This document shows positions 23,622 through 32,522 of a stretch of DNA of 64,000 nt, one piece after another. The DNA is taken from contig NZ_BMGB01000001.1 of assembly GCF_014639655.1 (NCBI RefSeq), forward strand, positions 2,391,082-2,455,081. Reading direction: 5' to 3'. The position numbers were made by a program, and so were the translations under genes. The first letter of the stretch is position 1. Each line of letters opens with the position of its first letter. Source of the DNA: Conyzicola nivalis. Its GTDB lineage: Bacteria; Actinomycetota; Actinomycetes; Actinomycetales; Microbacteriaceae. The notes beneath the pieces are model-generated. The model was given only the letters and a program-made list of their open reading frames with translations. It searched no databases and was not told the DNA's origin.

Positions 23622-24142
23622 TCGATCCGAGCCCGCTCACCCTGCTCGTACTCAAGATCGCCTTCCTCATCCTGATGTGGGCCTTCGTCTTCGCGGTCGT
23701 GTACGCACTGCGCACCGACCTGTTCGGCCAGAAGGTGCGCAAGCTGCCCGCCTCGGTGGATGCCGCGGCTGCCGCACCGGCACCGATGGGTGTGGTGACG
23801 AGCGCCCCCGCGCCGGCCCGCGCACCCGCCGCCGCACCCGTCAGCTCGTCGGGCGCGAGCCGGCTCGTCATCACCGGCGGGGCCAAAGAGGGCCTCGAGA
23901 TCGCGCTTCCCCCCGAGCAGCTCACGATCGGCCGATCGAGCGATTCCGGCCTCGTGATCCGCGACGACTACACCTCGACCCACCACGCCCGACTGCTCAA
24001 CTGGAACGAGGGCTGGGTTATCCAAGACCTAGACTCGACGAATGGCACGTTCCTCGATGGCACGCGGGTGATCGTTCCGACTCAGGTTCCCCTGAACACG
24101 CCAGTGACCATTGGCACTACCAGTTTCGAACTACGGCGGTAA
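23618..24142 (+). CDS. fhaB: FhaB-like membrane FHA protein
   Basis: 174 residues: an N-terminal membrane helix (LTLLVLKIAFLILMWAFVFAVV), an Ala/Pro-rich linker and a C-terminal FHA domain with the phosphothreonine-binding pattern IGRSSDSGLVIRDDYTSTHHARL and DLDSTNGTFLDG. ATG overlaps the fhaA stop. The order FHA-FHA-phosphatase-RodA-PBP-kinases is conserved in actinobacteria, where FhaB (FipA) links kinase signalling to septal and polar wall synthesis. Confidence 0.93.
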   Translation: MIDPSPLTLLVLKIAFLILMWAFVFAVVYALRTDLFGQKVRKLPASVDAAAAAPAPMGVVTSAPAPARAPAAAPVSSSGASRLVITGGAKEGLEIALPPEQLTIGRSSDSGLVIRDDYTSTHHARLLNWNEGWVIQDLDSTNGTFLDGTRVIVPTQVPLNTPVTIGTTSFELRR

Positions 24143-24146
24143 GCGA

Positions 24147-25388
24147 GTGGCCCCCGGCAAGAGTGCCGCGGTCTCCCATGTGGGGAAGATCCGCGCCAAC
24201 AATCAGGACAGCGGCTATGCCGGCGAGTACCTGTTCGTTGTCGCCGACGGCATGGGCGGCCACGCGGGAGGGGATGTGGCCTCGGCGATCGCCGTCAAGC
24301 GCATCACCGAGACCGACCGCCAGTTCGCCTCGGGCAGCGACGCCGAGTTCGCACTGCACACCGCACTCACCGCCGCCAACGCGCAGCTAGCGGAGACGGT
24401 CTTCGACCACTCCGAGCTCACCGGGATGGGTACCACCGTCAGCGGGCTCATCCTCGTCGGCGGTCAGGTCGTGATCGCCCACATCGGCGACTCGCGCATC
24501 TACCTGCTGCGCGACGGCGAGCTCACCCAGGTCACGGCCGACCATACCTTCGTGCAGCGGCTCGTCGACAGCGGCCGCATCACCGAGGAGGAGGCCGCGG
24601 TGCACCCCCGGCGCTCGGTGCTGATGCGGGTTCTCGGCGACGTCGACGCCACGCCGGAGATCGACACCTCGATCATGGCCACGCAGCCGGGCGACCGCTG
24701 GCTGCTCTGCTCCGACGGCCTGAGCAGCTACGTCTCGCACGACAAGATCCTGCACGCGCTCACCTCGGTCGCAGACGCCCAGAATGCCGCGGAGCGGCTC
24801 GTGAAGGACGCCCTCGACCAGGGCGCCCCCGATAACGTCACCGTGGTGCTCGTCGACATCGACGAGTCGGGCACCTCGGCCCACGTTCCCCCTCTCACCG
24901 TCGGCTCCGCCGCGAGCCCTCTCGTCTTCGACGGCGACGTGGCGAAGAAGCCGCTTCGCCTGCCCGCTCTGCTGCTGCACCCGCTCAAGGTCTCGAAGCC
25001 CGACGACTCGCACTTCGAGCCAGAATCCGACGGCTACCTCGACGAACTCATCCTGGAAGACCGCCGCCGCGCACGCCGCCGCCGCATCACCTGGCTCGTG
25101 GGGCTCATCCTCGTCGTGCTCGGAATTCTCGGCGGGATCTTCACCGCCTACCAGTACACACAGAGCCGGTACTTCGTGGGCGTCGACCAGGGCAACGTCG
25201 CCATCTACCGCGGGGTTCAAGAGGGCATCGGTCCGATCAGCCTGTCGACCGTCTACCGAACCACCTCGATCGAGGTCGACTCCCTCACGGCCTACTCGCA
25301 GCAGCGGGTGGAGGCCACCATCAACGCCGACGACCTGAGCGACGCCGAACGCATCGTGGACACATTGTCGAATGTCAGCCCCGAATAG
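24147..25388 (+). CDS. pstP: PP2C-family Ser/Thr protein phosphatase
   Basis: About 413 residues starting at the GTG 5 bp after the fhaB stop. The PP2C catalytic domain (about 1-245) shows the metal-binding motifs NNQDSGYAG, VVADGMGGHAGG, GDSRIYLLRDG, LLCSDGLSSYV and GAPDNVTVVLVD. A linker, a membrane helix (ITWLVGLILVVLGILGGIF) and an extracytoplasmic C-terminal region follow. It reverses phosphorylation by the PknA/PknB kinases encoded downstream and acts at the inner membrane face. Its 3' end overlaps rodA by 17 bp. Confidence 0.94.
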   Translation: MAPGKSAAVSHVGKIRANNQDSGYAGEYLFVVADGMGGHAGGDVASAIAVKRITETDRQFASGSDAEFALHTALTAANAQLAETVFDHSELTGMGTTVSGLILVGGQVVIAHIGDSRIYLLRDGELTQVTADHTFVQRLVDSGRITEEEAAVHPRRSVLMRVLGDVDATPEIDTSIMATQPGDRWLLCSDGLSSYVSHDKILHALTSVADAQNAAERLVKDALDQGAPDNVTVVLVDIDESGTSAHVPPLTVGSAASPLVFDGDVAKKPLRLPALLLHPLKVSKPDDSHFEPESDGYLDELILEDRRRARRRRITWLVGLILVVLGILGGIFTAYQYTQSRYFVGVDQGNVAIYRGVQEGIGPISLSTVYRTTSIEVDSLTAYSQQRVEATINADDLSDAERIVDTLSNVSPE

Positions 25389-26805
25389 CCTCCCCACCGA
25401 AGCCGTGTCGACCGGACGCCCGGTCGACACCGCTGATCGCGCCAATTTCACGAGCAGTATCCGCCTGAAGCTGCGGGTTCCCGCGCGTATGCGCAACATC
25501 GAGCTGCTGCTGTTGCTCGTCGCGAGCGGCATCAACGCCGCCGCGATCTGCCTCGTGCAACTCGGCGCGCTCGGCGAGATCGACTCGACGCTGCTCACCT
25601 ACGGGGCCGGCCTCACCCTGCTCGTCTTCGCGATGCACTTCACCATGCGCGTGGTGGCGCCCGATGCCGACCCGTTCATCCTCCCGGTGATCACGGTGCT
25701 CAACGGCCTCGGCATTGCCATGATCTACCGCATCGACATCGACGACAACCTCACAGGATGGGGAGCGGCCGGCGTACGCCAAATGGTGTGGACAGCGCTC
25801 GCGATCACGCTGGCCATCGTCGTGATCATCGTCGTGCGCAACCACCGGGTGCTGCTGCGCTACCGCTTCGTCTCGATGTTCACGGGCATCGCGCTGCTGC
25901 TGCTGCCGCTCGCTCCACTGATCGGCTCCGAGCGCAATGGGGCGCGCATCTGGATCGAGCTCGGCCCGCTCAACTTCCAGCCCGGAGAGCTGGGCAAGAT
26001 CGCCCTTGCGATCTTCTTCGCCGGCTACCTCGTGACCGCGCGCGACTCGCTCTCGATGGTCGGCACGAAGGTGCTCGGCATGACCTTCCCGCGCGCCCGC
26101 GACCTCGGCCCGATCATCGTCGTCTTCATCGCGTCGATGGGCGTGCTGATCTTCCAGCGCGACCTCGGAACGGCGCTGCTCTACTTCGGGCTCTTCCTCG
26201 TGATGATCTACGTCGCGACGGGCCGCGCGAGCTGGATCATCCTCGGCCTCACCGCCTTCTTCGGCGGAGCCCTCGTCGCCAGCCAGACGCTCAGTTACGT
26301 CAACGGGCGGTTCGCCGCGTGGCTCGACGCGTTCAACCCCGACATCTACGACCAAAACGGCGGTAGCTACCAGCTCGTTCAGGGTCTCTTCGGCCTCGCC
26401 AAGGGCGGACTCATCGGCGCGGGGCTCGGCCAGGGCCGACCGGGTATCGTGCCCCTCGCCGAGAGCGACTACATCATCGCGAGCCTCGGCGAAGAACTCG
26501 GCCTCATCGGCCTCTTCGCTATTCTGGCCCTCTACCTGCTGTTCGTTTCGCGCGGTTTCCGCATCGGCTTCGCCGGGCAGGATGATTTCGGTCGCCTTCT
26601 CGGAGTCGGCCTCTCGTTCCTGATCGCCCTGCAGGTATTCATCGTGGTGGGCGGTGTGACCCGGGTGATCCCGCTAACCGGACTCACGACGCCGTTCCTG
26701 GCCGCCGGAGGTTCGTCGCTCGTCGCGAACTGGATCATCGCCGCGCTGTTGCTGCGGCTGTCCGACACCGTACGCAACCAGCCGAGAGCGGTGATCGAAC
26801 AGTGA
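25372..26805 (+). CDS. rodA: RodA/FtsW/SpoVE-family peptidoglycan polymerase
   Basis: 477 residues with about ten to twelve membrane helices. Family motifs include GSERNGARIWIELGPLNFQPGELGKI, FQRDLGTALLYFGLF and PLTGLTTPFLAAGGSSLVANW (each listed as a landmark; the first spans about residues 185-210). SEDS proteins polymerise lipid II together with a cognate class B penicillin-binding protein, here pbpA immediately downstream. The longer N-terminus (about 40 residues before helix 1) is cytoplasmic. It overlaps pstP and pbpA, consistent with coupled translation. Confidence 0.95.
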   Translation: MSAPNSLPTEAVSTGRPVDTADRANFTSSIRLKLRVPARMRNIELLLLLVASGINAAAICLVQLGALGEIDSTLLTYGAGLTLLVFAMHFTMRVVAPDADPFILPVITVLNGLGIAMIYRIDIDDNLTGWGAAGVRQMVWTALAITLAIVVIIVVRNHRVLLRYRFVSMFTGIALLLLPLAPLIGSERNGARIWIELGPLNFQPGELGKIALAIFFAGYLVTARDSLSMVGTKVLGMTFPRARDLGPIIVVFIASMGVLIFQRDLGTALLYFGLFLVMIYVATGRASWIILGLTAFFGGALVASQTLSYVNGRFAAWLDAFNPDIYDQNGGSYQLVQGLFGLAKGGLIGAGLGQGRPGIVPLAESDYIIASLGEELGLIGLFAILALYLLFVSRGFRIGFAGQDDFGRLLGVGLSFLIALQVFIVVGGVTRVIPLTGLTTPFLAAGGSSLVANWIIAALLLRLSDTVRNQPRAVIEQ

Positions 26806-28256
26806 ACAAAGAACTCAAGCGCGTGAGCGTCGTCGTGCTGCTCATGTTTGTTGCGCTGTTCGGCTCGAGCAGTGTCATCCAGGTCGTCGAAGCGGACAGC
26901 CTCAGCGCCGATCCCCGCAACCAACGCACTATTCTCGACAGCTTCTCTGCCCAGCGCGGACCGATCTTGGTCGACGGCGTGCCGATCGCCGAGTCGACCC
27001 CGGTCGACGACGACTTCTCCTTCCTGCGGCAGTACTCGAACGGGCCGCTGTACGCGCCGATCACCGGCTACTTCACCCTCAACCAGGGAACCACCGGCAT
27101 CGAGAGCGCGCTGAACGACTACCTCAGCGGAACCTCCAACGCCCAGTTCTTCGACCAGATCAACGCCATCTTCACCGGGCAGGAGCCCAAGGGCGACGCC
27201 GTCGAACTGACCATCGACGCGAACCTGCAGCAGGTGGCCTGGGACGCGCTCGGGGCGAACTCCGGCTCCGTCGTCGCGCTCAACCCGAAGACCGGCGCGA
27301 TCATGGCGATGGTTTCGAAGGGATCGTTCGACCCGAACGCGCTGGCGGTACACGACGACAACCAGGTGCTCGAGGCCTACAACGCGCTCATCAACGACCC
27401 CGGCGACCCCCTCGCGAACCGTGCGATCGCCGGCGACCTGTACACACCCGGTTCGGTCTTCAAGCTCGTGGTCGCGGCCGCGGCCATCGACAGCGGGCAG
27501 TTCACGGCCGACTCCGAGTTCCCCAACCCCGGCTCGCTCACCCTGCCGGGCACCAGTTCGGTCATCACCAACTCCGAGGGTGGATCGTGCGGTGGCGGCG
27601 CCACCGTCTCGATCGCCACGGCCCTGCGCCTGTCGTGCAACATCCCGTTTGCCGAACTCGGGCTCGCCGTCGGCTACGACGCCATCGCGGCGAAGGCCAA
27701 GGAATTCGGCTTCGAGTCGAGCCTGGACATTCCGATGAGCACGACGCCCAGCGTGTACCCGCAGACCGAGAGCGACGCGCAGCAGATGCTGTCGTCGTTC
27801 GGGCAGGCGAGCGTCCGCGTCACGCCGCTGCAGATCGCCATGGTCTCGGCCGCGATCGCGAACGACGGAATGCTCATGCAGCCGACCCTCGTCGAGAGCA
27901 TCCTGGCGCCCGACCTCACACCGCGGGAACAACTCCAGCCCACCGTCTACAACACACCGATGACAACCGAAACGGCGGAAACATTGACCCAGATGATGAT
28001 CAGTGCGGTATCCAACGGCGTCGGCGGTAATGCGAGAATTAGCGGAGTCAACGTGGCGGGCAAGACGGGCACGGCAGAGAACGGCGACGGCGATCCGTAC
28101 ACGCTCTGGTTTACCGGTTTTGCTCCAGCGGAAGATCCACAGGTCGTCGTCGCCGTTGTGGTCGAGAACGGTGGTGGCCTCGGCCAGTCCGGATTCGGCA
28201 ACTCGGTCGCAGCTCCAATCGCAAAGAAAGTACTAGAGGCGGTGCTAAACAAATGA
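26802..28256 (+). CDS. pbpA: class B penicillin-binding protein PbpA
   Basis: 484 residues: one N-terminal membrane anchor (VSVVVLLMFVALFGSSSVI), a dimerisation region, and a transpeptidase domain with active Ser218 in the S-V-F-K motif (TPGSVFKLV), S278-C-N and K421-T-G (AGKTGTAENG). It is the transpeptidase partner of the upstream RodA polymerase for elongation or division wall synthesis. GTG start overlaps the rodA stop (GTGA). No unusual features; size matches mycobacterial PbpA. Confidence 0.95.
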   Translation: MNKELKRVSVVVLLMFVALFGSSSVIQVVEADSLSADPRNQRTILDSFSAQRGPILVDGVPIAESTPVDDDFSFLRQYSNGPLYAPITGYFTLNQGTTGIESALNDYLSGTSNAQFFDQINAIFTGQEPKGDAVELTIDANLQQVAWDALGANSGSVVALNPKTGAIMAMVSKGSFDPNALAVHDDNQVLEAYNALINDPGDPLANRAIAGDLYTPGSVFKLVVAAAAIDSGQFTADSEFPNPGSLTLPGTSSVITNSEGGSCGGGATVSIATALRLSCNIPFAELGLAVGYDAIAAKAKEFGFESSLDIPMSTTPSVYPQTESDAQQMLSSFGQASVRVTPLQIAMVSAAIANDGMLMQPTLVESILAPDLTPREQLQPTVYNTPMTTETAETLTQMMISAVSNGVGGNARISGVNVAGKTGTAENGDGDPYTLWFTGFAPAEDPQVVVAVVVENGGGLGQSGFGNSVAAPIAKKVLEAVLNK

Positions 28257-29953
28257 GACCCACCAGTGGCCTCACTTTCGGGGGCAGGTACCAACTGTCC
28301 AGTCGCGTGGCGATCGGCGGGATGGGCGAGGTCTGGCAGGCTACCGACCTCGTGATCGGACGCACTGTCGCGATCAAGATCCTCAAAGACGAGTACCTCG
28401 GCGACCCCGGGTTCCTCGAGCGCTTCCGCGCCGAGGCCCGCCACGCGGCCCTCGTCAACCACGAGGGCATCGCCAACGTCTTCGACTACGGCGAGGAAGA
28501 GGGCAGCGCCTACCTCGTGATGGAACTCGTTCCCGGCGAGGCGCTCAGCGCGATCCTCGAGAGGGAGCGCGTGCTCTCCACCGACCGCGTTCTCGACATC
28601 GTCGCACAGACGGCGAACGCCCTGTCGGCTGCGCACGCGGCCGGTCTCGTGCACCGCGACATCAAGCCGGGCAACCTGCTGATCACCCCCGACGGCCGCG
28701 TCAAGATCACCGACTTCGGCATCGCCCGCATCGCCGACCAGGTGCCGCTCACGGCCACCGGACAGGTCATGGGGACGGTGCAGTACCTCTCGCCCGAACA
28801 GGCGAGCGGCCGCTCTGCGTCGCCCACGACAGACATCTACTCCCTCGGCATCGTCGCCTACGAGGCCCTCGCCGGCCGTCGCCCGTTCACGGGCGAGTCG
28901 CAGGTGGCCATCGCCATGGCGCAGATCAACGAGACGCCGCCCGAACTCCCCGTCACCATCTCGGAGCCCGTGCGCAACCTGGTCTATGCGTGTATCGCGA
29001 AGAACCCGGCGGACCGCCCGGCCAGCGCGGCACACCTCGCGCGTGCCGCCCAGGCCCTGCGACGCGGAGACGTCTCCGCGGCCGCCGTCGCCGTTCCCGG
29101 CATTCTCGGCGCCGGCTCGCTCGCCGCCACGGCCGGGGCGAACTACGGCCAGAACGCCGCCACGACGCGCCTGCTCACCGCCGAGGAGCAGGCCACCACG
29201 ACCACGACCGACGTTCCCCCCGAGGAGGAGGAGAAGCGCAACCCGTGGATGTGGCCGCTTATCGCCATCGTCTCGGTTCTCGCCGTCATCCTGGTCGTGG
29301 TCATCGTCATGCTCCTGGCGAACCCGGCCGAGGAAGAGCCGAAGCCCACGAACACCACGACGAGCTCGACCCCGTCGAGCACACCGACTCCGTCGAACAC
29401 ACCGACACCGACTCCCACCGTCGCCCCCATCGTCATCAATGAAGACGAGTTCATCGGTCTCACCGAGGCGCAGGCCAAGCAGAAGATCAGCGGCCTCGGC
29501 CTCACGATGGAGACCCGGGTCGGCGACGCCGCGGAGACCAACGGCGATGTCGGCAAGGCCTACGCGGTGAGCCCCACCGGCAACGTGTCGAAGGACCAGC
29601 TGATCGCCGTCACGTTCTACGGCCCCGTCGCCGAGGTTCCCACCCCGCCGCAGCCCTCCGCCGTCGCGCCCCCCACGGGAACGCTTATCGTCGGCCAGGT
29701 GGCCACCGTCAGCTGGACGACCTACGCGGGCTGCCCCTCGGGTCACCCGCTCACCGGCTACACGTTCACCGTCGGAGGCCCCGGCACGCAGCAGACGCCC
29801 AACCCCCTCGGCGCGAGCGCCACCTCGCTCGGCATCAACCTCACCGCTCCCGGCAACGTGACGGTGAACTACATAGTGCAGTGCAGCGACCTCCAGTCAC
29901 CCGCATCCGCGAACACGACCTTCACCGTCGCAGCCGCGCCGGCCACGGGCTAA
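28253..29953 (+). CDS. pknA: Ser/Thr protein kinase PknA-like, with extracellular PASTA and Ig-like region
   Basis: 566 residues. The kinase domain (about 1-270) has Lys42 (VAIKIL), the HRD loop at 134-136 (VHRDIKPGN) and DFG at 154-156. A membrane helix follows (MWPLIAIVSVLAVILVVVIV, near residue 326-346). Outside the membrane there is a Thr/Pro-rich stalk, one PASTA-like domain (DEFIGLTEAQAKQKISGLGL) and a final region with an Ig/fibronectin look and two cysteines (YAGCPSGHPLTGYTF; YIVQCSDLQ). Mycobacterial PknA lacks such an ectodomain, so this kinase may sense wall fragments itself. It overlaps pbpA by 4 bp. Confidence 0.93.
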   Translation: MRPTSGLTFGGRYQLSSRVAIGGMGEVWQATDLVIGRTVAIKILKDEYLGDPGFLERFRAEARHAALVNHEGIANVFDYGEEEGSAYLVMELVPGEALSAILERERVLSTDRVLDIVAQTANALSAAHAAGLVHRDIKPGNLLITPDGRVKITDFGIARIADQVPLTATGQVMGTVQYLSPEQASGRSASPTTDIYSLGIVAYEALAGRRPFTGESQVAIAMAQINETPPELPVTISEPVRNLVYACIAKNPADRPASAAHLARAAQALRRGDVSAAAVAVPGILGAGSLAATAGANYGQNAATTRLLTAEEQATTTTTDVPPEEEEKRNPWMWPLIAIVSVLAVILVVVIVMLLANPAEEEPKPTNTTTSSTPSSTPTPSNTPTPTPTVAPIVINEDEFIGLTEAQAKQKISGLGLTMETRVGDAAETNGDVGKAYAVSPTGNVSKDQLIAVTFYGPVAEVPTPPQPSAVAPPTGTLIVGQVATVSWTTYAGCPSGHPLTGYTFTVGGPGTQQTPNPLGASATSLGINLTAPGNVTVNYIVQCSDLQSPASANTTFTVAAAPATG

Positions 29954-30022
29954 CAGCGGGTGCAGACACACCACCGAGTACACTGGCAAGGAAAATAGGC
30001 GCACCCGACCGGGAGATAGTTT

Positions 30023-31732
30023 GTGATTGAAGGCGTAGCTCAGAGCGTGCGCCTGCTCGCGGGCAGGTACCAGGTCGGCGACCTCATCGGCCGCGGCGGC
30101 ATGGCCGATGTGCACGTCGGAACCGACTCCCGTCTCGGACGACGCGTCGCGATCAAGCTGCTCAAACCCGAACTCGCCACCGACCCCGCATTCCGCAGCC
30201 GCTTCCGACGCGAGGCGCAGGAAGCGGCCAAGATGGCGCATCCGACCATCGTGCGCATCTTCGACGCCGGCGAGGAGACCATCGTCGACGACGACGGGGC
30301 CGAGGTGCAGCTCCCGTTCATCATCATGGAGTTCGTCGACGGACGCCTGCTCAAAGACATGATCGCCGACGGCCCGATCGAGCAGACCGAGGCCGTGCGC
30401 ATCATCTCGCAGGTGCTCACCGCCCTCGAGTACTCGCACCGCGCTGGAGTCGTCCACCGCGACGTGAAGCCCGGCAACATCATGGTAACCACGACCGGCC
30501 AGGTGAAGGTCATGGACTTCGGCATCGCCCGTGCCGTCTCCGACTCCTCCGCGAGCATCGCGGAGACCAGCACCATCGTCGGCACCGCCCAGTACTTCTC
30601 GCCGGAGCAGGCGCGCGGCGAAGCCGTCGACGCCCGCACCGACCTCTACTCCACCGGCATTGTGCTGTTCGAGATGCTCACCGCGCAGGCTCCGTTCACG
30701 GGTGACAACCCGGTCGCGGTCGCCTACCAGCACGTCAACCAGCAGCCGTTGCCGCCGAGCGCGCTCAACCCGCGCGTCTCACCCGCTCTCGACGCGGTCG
30801 TGCTGCGCGCCATGGCGAAAGACCGCTTCGACCGCTTCCAGACGGCTGGCGAGTTCCGCACCGACGCGGAGACCGCGGCTGCCGGCTCCATCCCCGTGCG
30901 CAAGCCGGCTCCCGCGGGCGAGTTCAACGCCGCGCTCTTCGGCGTGAACCCGAACTCGCGGGTGGGCTCGGAAGCCACTTTCCGCCAGCTCAACGTCGAC
31001 CAGAACGACCGCATCCCCCGCACTCAGAACCGCCCGCCGGTCGCCTGGATCTGGGGCGGCGTGGCCGTGCTCATCGTGATCATCGTCGCGGTGTTCATGT
31101 GGGTCCAGACCGTGTCCCAGCCCACCGAGTTGACCGGCAACGTGTCCATCCCCGTTCCCGAGGTCGTCGGCCTCACCTACGAAGAAGCCGCCGCCGCGAT
31201 CAGCGGCGAGAACCTCGCCTCCGAGCGCGTCGACGAGACGAGCGTCGAGGTCGAGGCCAACCGTGTCATCCGCACCGACCCCGAGGCCGGCATCCGCGTC
31301 GCACCCGGCCAGGACATCACCGTCTACGTCTCGAGCGGCGCCAGGCCGGTCAATGTGCCGCAAATCGTCGGCATCGACCAGGCGGCGGCGGCCGAGGCGA
31401 TCACCGCCGCGGGACTCGTCGTCGGCACGTCGACTCAGGACTACTCGCCGAACGTCAAGGCCGGCGTGGTCATCTCGGCCACGCCCGGCGCCGGAGAAGC
31501 CACCAGCGAGGGCGCGACCGTCACGATGGTCGTCTCCAACGGACTGGTGAAGATTCCCGACGTGACCGGTCAGGATGTCGCGGCCGCGAACACCGCGCTG
31601 CTGGCGCTCCAACTCGAAGTCAAGACGGTGCCCGACCTGTCGTGCTCCGGCGGCAAGATCTCGTCGCAGTCGGTCACCGGCGACGCACCGCAGCGCTCCG
31701 CGGTTCAGATCAACTTCTGCAACAAGCCCTAG
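30023..31732 (+). CDS. pknB: Ser/Thr protein kinase PknB with three PASTA domains
   Basis: 569 residues from a GTG. Kinase domain with GRGGMADVH glycine loop, Lys45 (VAIKLL), HRD at 145-147 (VHRDVKPGN), DFG at 165-167 and the activation loop STIVGTAQYFSPEQ. A juxtamembrane region leads to a helix (AWIWGGVAVLIVIIVAVFM near residues 338-357) and three PASTA repeats (from about 372: VPEVVGLTYEEAAAAI; VPQIVGIDQAAAAEAI; IPDVTGQDVAAANTAL). PASTA domains bind muropeptides or lipid II and regulate growth and division. A 69-bp spacer after pknA may hold its own promoter. Confidence 0.96.
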   Translation: MIEGVAQSVRLLAGRYQVGDLIGRGGMADVHVGTDSRLGRRVAIKLLKPELATDPAFRSRFRREAQEAAKMAHPTIVRIFDAGEETIVDDDGAEVQLPFIIMEFVDGRLLKDMIADGPIEQTEAVRIISQVLTALEYSHRAGVVHRDVKPGNIMVTTTGQVKVMDFGIARAVSDSSASIAETSTIVGTAQYFSPEQARGEAVDARTDLYSTGIVLFEMLTAQAPFTGDNPVAVAYQHVNQQPLPPSALNPRVSPALDAVVLRAMAKDRFDRFQTAGEFRTDAETAAAGSIPVRKPAPAGEFNAALFGVNPNSRVGSEATFRQLNVDQNDRIPRTQNRPPVAWIWGGVAVLIVIIVAVFMWVQTVSQPTELTGNVSIPVPEVVGLTYEEAAAAISGENLASERVDETSVEVEANRVIRTDPEAGIRVAPGQDITVYVSSGARPVNVPQIVGIDQAAAAEAITAAGLVVGTSTQDYSPNVKAGVVISATPGAGEATSEGATVTMVVSNGLVKIPDVTGQDVAAANTALLALQLEVKTVPDLSCSGGKISSQSVTGDAPQRSAVQINFCNKP

Positions 31733-32367
31733 GCGACGGTGACGAGCGGCGTGAGACCCTTCGCGGTCTCCGCCGCCTCCGGCAGCCCCGCGACGGCGAG
31801 CCAGTTGCCCACCATGCGGTAGCCGCCCTCGGTCAACACCGATTCGGGGTGGAACTGCACGCCGTAGATCGGCAGCGCCTCGTGACGCACTCCCATGATC
31901 ACACCGCCGGCGGTGCGTGACGTGACGACGAGCTCGCTCGGTGTCGTGCCGTCGACGATGGCGAGCGAGTGGTACCGGGTGGCGCGGAACGGATGCGGCA
32001 CGCCGTCGTAGAAGCCGCTGTCGTCGTGGTCGATGAGCGACGTCTTGCCGTGCATCAGTTCGTCGGCGTGGGTCACCGTGGCGCCCATGGCCTCGGCGAT
32101 GGCCTGGTGTCCGAGGCAGACGCCGAAGAGCGGCTGTCCGCTCTCGAGCACGGCGTTCACGATCGGGATCGAGACCCCGGCGGCGGCGGGCGTGCCGGGA
32201 CCCGGCGAGAGCAGCACGGCGTCGTAGTCCGCAATGAAGCTCGCCGCGTCATCCGCACCGAACGCATCGTTACGCACGACGGTCGTCTCTGCTCCCAACT
32301 GCTGGAGGTAGCCGTTGAGGGTGTACACAAAGCTGTCGTAGTTGTCGACAACGAGAACGCGGGTCAT
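31729..32367 (-). CDS. glutamine amidotransferase of the anthranilate / aminodeoxychorismate synthase type (TrpG/PabA)
   Basis: 212 residues with the class I glutamine amidotransferase triad: Cys84 in FGVCLGHQA, His173 and Glu175 in VQFHPESVL. It takes ammonia from glutamine and passes it to a chorismate-using partner to make anthranilate or aminodeoxychorismate; no partner subunit is in this window. The gene sits between pknB and the sortase as in mycobacteria. Its stop region overlaps the convergent pknB gene by 4 bp and its ATG overlaps the stop of the small membrane gene upstream. Confidence 0.93.
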   Translation of the reverse strand: MTRVLVVDNYDSFVYTLNGYLQQLGAETTVVRNDAFGADDAASFIADYDAVLLSPGPGTPAAAGVSIPIVNAVLESGQPLFGVCLGHQAIAEAMGATVTHADELMHGKTSLIDHDDSGFYDGVPHPFRATRYHSLAIVDGTTPSELVVTSRTAGGVIMGVRHEALPIYGVQFHPESVLTEGGYRMVGNWLAVAGLPEAAETAKGLTPLVTVA

Positions 32368-32522
32368 TCGCCTACCGTCACTTCCGGGGGTACAAACAGT
32401 TCATTGACGAACGGAAACACCCACAGTACGAGACTCGCGAGCACCGCCGCAACGAGAACGACGACCGTGAGCACGCGCACCCAGAGCGGGCCGGGCAGAA
32501 TGCGCCAGAGGGCGGCATACAT
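32364..32522 (-). CDS. small membrane protein, 52 aa
   Basis: A short gene that is easily missed: ATG at 32522-32520 overlaps the sortase stop and TGA at 32366-32364 overlaps the amidotransferase ATG, so both ends are fixed by ATGA coupling. The product starts MYAALWRILPGPLWVRVL, has one membrane helix (VVVLVAAVLASLVLWVF) and ends in VPPEVTVGE. No known function. Tight coupling to a sortase suggests an envelope role, while coupling to an amidotransferase may just reflect operon packing. Confidence 0.85.
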   Translation of the reverse strand: MYAALWRILPGPLWVRVLTVVVLVAAVLASLVLWVFPFVNELFVPPEVTVGE

